From Cylindrobasidium torrendii FP15055 ss-10 (Eukaryota; Basidiomycota; Agaricomycetes; Agaricales; Physalacriaceae), in contig KN880444.1 of the NCBI GenBank assembly GCA_000934385.1, forward strand, positions 62,001-126,000: DNA of 64,000 bases, in the 5' to 3' direction. The position numbers and the translations under genes are program-made. The notes below the pieces were generated by a model. It did no database searches. It was not told the origin of the DNA and worked only from the letters and a program-made list of their open reading frames with translations. This document shows, piece by piece, positions 56,165 through 64,000 of this stretch; the first letter of the stretch is position 1, and each line of letters opens with the position of its first letter.

Positions 56165-57112
56165 ATGGCTACCAACCGCACCGTCAAGATCACTGTCATC
56201 AACGATTTTGTGCGTCCCACGAGCCAGCGCATGTAGTTACTTGCTCAATGTTGCTTAGATCTGCCCAAACTGCTACATTGGCCATCATGAAATGCTCAGT
56301 GCGATATCCTATGCAAAGGGTGTTCTCAAGCTTCCTCTATCCTTCGAGCTCGAATTCCGGCCATACAGGCTTATCCCCGACAATATTCTCAACGACAGCA
56401 CCCCGAAGACCTCCCGGAGTGATTTCTTCAACAAATACCTGGGCGCAAACGCTTTCGACCACCTGAAGGAGGACGCTGTTGGGCAATGGGCGCGGGAAAG
56501 GAAACTCACGATGTGCGTCCTCGATATGTCACACAGTGCAGTGTTGCTTATCCATCCTAGCTCCTTCGATGGGGTCATGAGCTCGTCGCTGCGCGCGCAC
56601 CGTCTGGCACGGAAGGCCTACCTGCTTGGCAAGCAGAACCTCCAACTCCCCTTCATATGTGCCATTTTCAAAGCATATCTCCAAATGAGCCAGGACATAT
56701 CGGACATTCTTGTGCTTGCTCAGATCGCCGAGGCCGTGAAGATTATGCCTAAGCAGCAGGTGCGCAATCCATGTCCGGCTCCGAGACCGAGGGCTGACAG
56801 AGCATGTTCGCAGGCCATCGATTTCCTACTTTCGGACGAGCTTGTGGATGAAGTTACCGCTATGTGCGAGCAGGCCAAGAGCGCGGGCATGAACGGCGTC
56901 CCTTCGACCATCATCGACCGCAAATGGCTTATCAACGGTGGTCAGTCTAGCGAGGTCTATGTCCGGGTATGTTTCTCCCTGATGTCTCTACCACGCCCCC
57001 TCATCCGTTGCTGTAGATTTTCAAGAAACTTGCGGATTGTGGCTCGGTGTCTGCTGCCCCCTCGCCGATGGCACCTATGGACACTTCGCAGTCGATGAGT
57101 ATCTTGTGTTAG
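56165..57112 (+). CDS. DsbA-fold oxidoreductase-like protein with a CPNC motif
   Basis: Thioredoxin-fold protein of the DsbA/FrnE group. ATG at 56165 gives MATNRTVKITVINDF, spliced to ICPNCYIGHHEMLSAIS. The active-site-like motif is C17-P-N-C20; the usual form in this group is CPWCYIG. Later blocks fit the FrnE-type helical insert: FEFRPYRLIPDN, HRLARKAYLLGKQ, LQLPFICAIFKAYLQMSQDI, and the cis-Pro region GMNGVPSTIIDRKWLINGGQS. Further introns join T|ISFDGV, QQ|AIDFLL and VR|IFKKLADCG. The stop after SMSILC is at 57110-57112. No signal peptide, so cytosolic. Substrate unknown; the bacterial relatives include polyketide-linked isomerases and oxidoreductases. Confidence 0.82.
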
Positions 57113-57650
57113 TCAACTTACCATTACCATTACTCTTCTTCCCTTTGTCGCCTCGACATCTCGCTACCCCTTCCTTACTGGTCTCCTGTTAGTAATATAT
57201 GTATTTTTCTTTCTTCTGCTTTACTGTCAAGTTTCTCTAGTCGTGTGGAGACGAATTCGAGCATAGCATTGTGCACAGCTCGACTTGGCTTTAGACGAGC
57301 AATTGACTTTTTCGTGGCTGGATCAAAACGGATAGAGATCAGCGCCTGAGGCCCAATGGCAGGCGGTAGATAAGTGCCAGACTGCTGCTCTAGCGCGCTG
57401 CGCACACCCGCGCGCCGTTCACTCGCATACGAGGCGCACAGCAATCCGCGGAAGACTTACGCGAGCTCGATGCGCACTCGGAAGATGGACTTTGGATTGC
57501 AGTGGAGTGATGATGTCACCCGGCAAGGATGACGCTTATATTATATCGCTTCCTAGTCGCACTGTCAAATTATTTTCTTCCCTTTCACTCTCATCCGCTG
57601 CCTCTGGTTATCGCCCCGCGGACCGCCTCGAGCACATCCTAGCCATCCGC
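57113..57650. other. Intergenic
   Basis: 538 bp. A minus-strand frame at 57444-57175 looks partly protein-like but has no start; see rejected list. Confidence 0.45.
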
Positions 57651-58673
57651 AATGTTGTCTCTAGCCCGCCGCCATTGGGCCTATGTATGGATACCGCTTG
57701 TGACAGCGTTCATGTGGTTTTGTGCGTAGTAAAAATCCAGTTGTCTACTCTCCATTTTGACTCGGAGGATACAGCAACGCTCTTGTCCATGCTCATCACA
57801 TGGTTGTGTACAGGGCGTCCACATTACGGTACGCACTCCATCCTTGCTTTCGCGGCAACGTGATCACTCAAATCACGCTCAGTGTCGATGGATGGATCGG
57901 TTCCGTACATTTCAGATATCGGGGCAGACATTCTTAAACCATGGTTCATCATCGGTTGTTCGTTTACTGGAGTGGGCTTTACGCTGTCCTTGGCGATAGA
58001 ACGTATCTTGCGCCATAAAGGACGGTAAGTTTGGTCAGCGTTCACTTTGGGTGCCACACAGCTCATGCACGGCCGAAGCCTCGTCCCGAATATGCGCACT
58101 CGGGAGAAGGTCTTTTCCGTGCTTTCCACCATCGCTGCCGGTATCGGAGGTGCAGGTCTGATCCTTCTCTCCGTGTTCGACACCAAGCGCCATTCCACGC
58201 TCCACCGCCTTTTCCTCTTGATCTTCATGGTTGGTGTGGCCTTCAGCGCTCTCTTCACCTGCATAGAGGTCAGTGTAATTGGTAGCACCGCTACCCTCTC
58301 AATGCTCATGATTATCACAGTACTGGTGGCTTGCCAAAGATTTCAAAGACGCCCGAGAGATCAGAATAGCGTACTTGGCGAAGGCCATCATCGCCATACT
58401 CCTTGTCCTGCTGGCCATTGCCTTTGGCATTGCACTGTACAAGAGCACAGACGTAGGAGGTGCGTTCTTGTGCATTCAACCGTCTTTTCCCTGCTAATTC
58501 CGACAGGTTACCTCGAATGGACCATATCATTCTGCTTCACGCTTTACCTCCTCACGTTCTACTTTGACCTGCGCCAGTCAAAAGGAATCGAAACGGGTGC
58601 GCTCAGGTCAAACACTTTCTTGATGCGTGCTACGCGGGGCAGATATACCCCACCAGCACCGGCGGTAGTATAA
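57651..58673 (+). CDS. FRAG1/DRAM/Sfk1 family membrane protein
   Basis: This family (Sfk1 in yeast, FRAG1/PGAP2 and DRAM in animals, CWH43 N-terminal domain) acts in GPI-anchor remodelling, phosphoinositide signalling or lipid asymmetry. The start MLSLARRHWAYVWIPLVTAF at 57651 is spliced at WF|STLLSML, HY|VSMDGSVP, KGR|LMHGRSL and near 58447-58506 to GYLEWTISF. Core motifs are PYISDIGAD, FTGVGFTLSLAIERILRHKG, IGGAGLILLSVFDTKRHSTL and HRLFLLIFMVGVAFSALFT. Six hydrophobic segments. The end is TRGRYTPPAPAVV with stop at 58671-58673. A frame just after FTCIE (58270-58330) probably contains a further intron or a short loop; that joint is not resolved. Confidence 0.82.
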
Positions 58674-60283
58674 CATCATTGGACATACAATATCATAAAT
58701 TCGCATAAGATTGTTGGACTCTGTACGCCTTTCATGATGCACGCCACCCTACTACAGCTACTTTACATCTTGTGCATGATTATTTATTTATGATACCATT
58801 ACGCACGCCAATTATTCAAACATCTTGCTGCAATCTTCCACCCAAACATTCGTTCACTCCGAAATTCGGGATCGAAGTGACCACGATCCCAACATTGCAA
58901 GCCGCCCCTACGTCCAAACAAAACACGCCTTTCTCAAAATTGCCTTTTTGGGATTGTGATATCACGCAACCAAATTGGGAAACCCCTAGCACGTGGGAGA
59001 CTCTTGGCGCTTGTGTCTCCAAGTTCGCCATAGGAGACCGACCGGGAGCAAGGCCGTCTAGGGGTCAAAGGCACCAAGGGTTAAACGGCGACTGCTAATA
59101 CGCCCGTATTTCATAGGGGCTGTCGGGATACATCAGTGCGTATTTTATGAATTAGATCCACGATCTTTGTTGAAATGTTGGAAATGCCTTGTCATGGACC
59201 TCGACGATAGATCTGTGAGTGAAGACTTTGTGGTCGCTCGGAGGTAGGACTCTTGCGAGTCCGAGGGTTTCTTATTGTGGTGGGGAGTTGATTTGAAATT
59301 TGGCCCCAAACAAGGTTTAGAATATGCATATCGGGAGGTGTCATTCGGAAAAGAGCGGGGGATCTAGTTGCAACTTGGAATGAAGAGTGACAGTGCGGCA
59401 GGCCTTTCTCGCAGTTTAGTCCGGGGTTCCACCATCCGAGAGGCCAGTATTGAGCTAATGAGAGAGCCGTGTAGCGGCCAGCAGAGGTGTGAGATATTAT
59501 CTGACCCATATGGCGTCAATATTCCTCGATGAAGAAAACTAGTTCATGAATTTACGACTTTATTCCACAATTATTGATATCGATATGCGCACTCAACAAT
59601 TCCGCGAAGTTGACCAATTTGGCAGATGATCGAGCGACAAGCCAATTTGGTATACGTAGCATAAGGAGATCAAACTTGTGCCAAGCGTACTTCGATTTAA
59701 GCATTTTGTTGCAAGTTCTATCGCAAGAAAATCGCCTCAATCAATCAAATTGATAGAACATTGGGCTTCCACGAAGTTTGAATGCGCAAGTATACGGTAC
59801 TTTGCCACCTGTAAGAATGTCATCCTAGTTATTATTGGGCTCACGAATACCGTTCAGACGAATCACTTACGACTCTCCGCTCCGTTTCCTCCGTCTGAAA
59901 TTTGAGCGAAGTGCTAAACTTCAAGATTTGGATTTAAAGCAACCACGTCTGGTAAACCATCAATATTCATCGTGAGTCTGCAGCTCATGGAAAGTCGTGA
60001 TATAGATCAGAGCAGGCGTGAAGACGCAGGTTTGACACATGCACACTTGTGTATATAATGTTGACCCGTATCATGCAAGTCAACTCGGGAGGCGGCGGTC
60101 ACATTTTACCGTGTTCAACGTGCTGATTGCGTCCTTCTTACGGCCACGTCCTCAGCGACGTCCCCTTCCTCTCTTTTCCAGGACACTGCTCCTATCGTTC
60201 TGTTTCTCTCTTCGGAACGTGAACAACACTCTTTTGATTAGGTTCAAATATCACAATAGCGGGATTGGCCAACGCGCATACCT
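58674..60283. other. Long intergenic region, no gene seen
   Basis: 1.6 kb. A minus ORF at 59509-59192 and plus ORFs near 58772 and 59678 have no family motif. It could hold decayed mobile DNA, but I found no terminal repeat or transposase-like peptide. Confidence 0.4.
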
Positions 60284-62115
<1,832 letters not shown>

Positions 62116-63555
62116 TGCGGCTATGGGGAGCATGTCTAGTAGCGTACTCGCAATTAATTGGGATATGGTACTAAATATCTAATGTTCACAAGTAAAAACT
62201 GCATCGGGTATTATTGCAAACTACTCTGCATCTTGACCCGTAGTCATTGTGACTTGCGCGTTCCTGGTGCAATATTTTCATTATGGTATATAGATCCTCT
62301 GTTAGATTCGACATTCCCTTTGAAATGTCAAGCCCCCATAATATGGCACAACCTCGTTTCGGAGGACCGTTCTGTACAACGCACAGCTAGACAAAAAAGC
62401 CGCTGTCTCGCGAAGCAGCAGCGTTATCTCTTAATTGCTACTTTCGGTAAGTCTGCCGAGATGCCGCGGCACCACTCGCGGAGGCGATCACGATCAAGGG
62501 ACAATACTGTCAAAGTACTGTCAAGCTCTCATCATCGTCCATTTCTGACCATTCTGATGCAAGAGATGCGTGTGTCCGAGAGAGTTCCTGCGGGGCTGAG
62601 AAGAGCCGTACGTGGTCGGCATAACCCGCCTGTTCCAGAGGAGAGCCGCACGATAAATATCCTAAACCAGCGGGAGCGTACAATAACCCACCGACGACCA
62701 TGGACATCATGTAAGCAGCGACGGGACCATTTTCTGTGATGCGCCCGCTCCTGAAGAGGCTTTCCGACGCCCGCCGTGCCCGCCGATGTCTCTGAAGTTG
62801 GCCACGAGATGCTCACTGATCACCACTGACCCTATACACTCAACGACCTAATGCGTATCTGTTCTTGGTAGCGTCGAGCCTAGGTGAAGCCTAGATGTTC
62901 TTCTTTTCTCACGAGAACACTGAACCTAAACTATTGGTCCATTAGGGGAAATCGGCGGCGGGCCGGTTCCCGTAGTATACAGCTGTATCTTCAACGAACG
63001 ACGGTCACCAGCAGTGAAAACTTTCGGGTCTCGACATACAAACAGCCTGTGTTTGAACAGAGTTGCACGTTAGCGACGGGCCGTGGTCGAAGGGATGATC
63101 GAGCAACCCCTTGGGCTACCGGCGGCAGGGTCTACCCAGCCGGCGGGTCTTCCTGGTGGGTGGCACAACGCCTACATGATGTTTAGACCGTGCCAGCGAC
63201 ATCCACAGGCTTGAAAACGATTTCTGCCACCCAATAAATCCATCCAGCTACACACAACATCAGTTCACAGGCTACAACCACCCCAATGCGAGCTCGGGCA
63301 AGTCCCTCCGCCGGATGCCAAGCGATTTTGAACGTAGTGTTGGGTCTCAGAACAAGTATCCCGGCCCCTGGTCGATCAATGGAGGTGTATCTGCGACCAA
63401 GGCCTCGATCCGGAAATGGAAGTCATCCTGGCCATTCCAAAAATGGGGCGCTCCCCGAGTCCGAGAAACTATAAGTAGTCCCTCCGTCCCTGGAGAGTAC
63501 CTCCGACTTTTGTCAAATTCCCCCAGTCATCCCCACATTCGCCTCTACTTCTACT
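62116..63555. other. Long intergenic region, no gene seen
   Basis: 1.44 kb. Short ORFs on both strands (for example 62158-62739 and 63315-63614) lack motifs. A TATA box for the HMG gene lies at its end. Confidence 0.4.
63470..63476 (+). promoter_or_regulatory. TATA-like box of the HMG-box gene
   Basis: TATAAGT lies 86 bp before the ATG at 63556. Confidence 0.4.
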
Positions 63556-64000
63556 ATGACTTCCATCTGCAACGGTCCTCTTGGCTGGCAGCCAGACCAC
63601 GCCGGCGGCGATGATATTGCCTTCGACCACGACTACTCCATGCACTTTATCCTGGACGACGAGTCCGAGGATTCAACTGACAACGACCAACAATCCGACT
63701 CTTGTGGATCTCCCAGCACGGAGTCTACAAGCTCGGAGATGGACACCGTCCACATCCCGCGTCCATCCAATCCGTTTATTCTCTTCCGCAATGACTACAC
63801 ATCCAAGCACCAGCGCGGTGGCCCTAAGATTCGTCGCCGGACAGGTCCACCCGAGGAGTCTCTCTCGAAGCAAGCCGGGAAGGCCTGGCGCAAGCTCGAC
63901 GAGGCGGAGAAGCGCGTCTGGCGGGACAAGGCCGAAGTCGAGAAGCAACTACACAAGCAACGCTACCCTCACTATCGCTTCCGGCCAAACAAGCGCCCCG
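63556..64000 (+). CDS. HMG-box transcription factor (5' part, runs off the right edge)
   Basis: The first 148 codons, no intron. An acidic, Ser-rich N-terminus (DDESEDSTDNDQQSD) is followed by a sequence-specific (MATA/SOX-type) HMG box: HIPRPSNPFILFRNDYTSKH, then SLSKQAGKAWRKLDEAEKRV and WRDKAEVEKQLHKQRYPHYR then FRPNKRP. RPxNxF at the start and YPxYRFRP at the end are the DNA-binding landmarks. Between helix 1 and helix 2 there is an insertion rich in basic residues (RGGPKIRRRTGPPEE) that the usual box lacks. Such HMG factors are numerous in agaricomycetes and include mating and fruiting regulators. The C-terminus is outside the window. Confidence 0.85.
   Translation, partial: MTSICNGPLGWQPDHAGGDDIAFDHDYSMHFILDDESEDSTDNDQQSDSCGSPSTESTSSEMDTVHIPRPSNPFILFRNDYTSKHQRGGPKIRRRTGPPEESLSKQAGKAWRKLDEAEKRVWRDKAEVEKQLHKQRYPHYRFRPNKRP

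Noticed and set aside
57175..57444. A minus-strand frame with a charged, helix-like C-terminus
   Set aside because: It could be spliced to an upstream exon, but no ATG is available before a stop and I recognise no family; probably chance.

Overview
The window is nuclear DNA from a basidiomycete fungus, most likely a mushroom-forming agaricomycete. Genes are dense on both strands and broken by many short introns (about 42-60 nt) with GTRNGT-type donors, CTAAY-like branch sites and YAG acceptors. Protein families fit this lineage: fungal F-box proteins, a peroxisomal double dehydrogenase, a PAS/GATA regulator, SAC3, Wss1, a GH78 rhamnosidase, a Kre9-type secreted protein and a fungal member of the thymine-hypermodification helical family. 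All gene models were spliced by eye from frame, splice signals and family motifs. Ends are exact where stated; some inner junctions are tentative.

Layout. 1-6.1 kb (all minus): ATP10 (cut by the left edge), a vacuolar-type Ca2+/H+ exchanger with 17 exons including an 8-nt microexon, and an F-box/LRR protein. 7.1-15.6 kb: ERG28 (minus) divergent from an unknown Ser/Pro-rich protein (plus), then a two-domain peroxisomal 3-hydroxyacyl-CoA dehydrogenase ending in AKL (minus) and a B-type cyclin (minus). 16.2-26.2 kb (plus): secreted GH78 enzyme, a doubtful small secreted protein, a Ser/Thr kinase, a CS-domain protein with a C-terminal membrane anchor, an F-box protein and an FHA/G-patch protein. 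27.0-35.1 kb: a PAS/GATA transcription factor (minus) divergent from the mRNA-export factor SAC3 (plus). 35.9-37.5 kb: an aGPT-PPlase/5-hmdU-kinase-helical family protein fused to a chromodomain, next to an AT-rich gene-free block. 37.9-48.1 kb: a CCDC174-like protein (minus) divergent from Wss1 (plus), two tandem monocarboxylate-type MFS transporters and PRMT5 (plus). 48.8-64 kb (plus): a Kre9-like GPI-type protein, a large acidic protein with seven WTPSYS repeats and a CaaX end, a DsbA-fold protein with CPNC, a FRAG1/DRAM/Sfk1 membrane protein, a GH47 mannosidase and an HMG-box factor cut by the right edge.

Most genes are housekeeping and unlinked in function, as is usual for fungi. The strongest candidate for something new is the chromodomain fusion at 35866-37451: a family known from phage thymine hypermodification joined to a histone-mark reader. 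Second is the repeat/CaaX protein at 50032-55119. Two real microexons (8 and 12 nt) would be missed by ordinary gene prediction.
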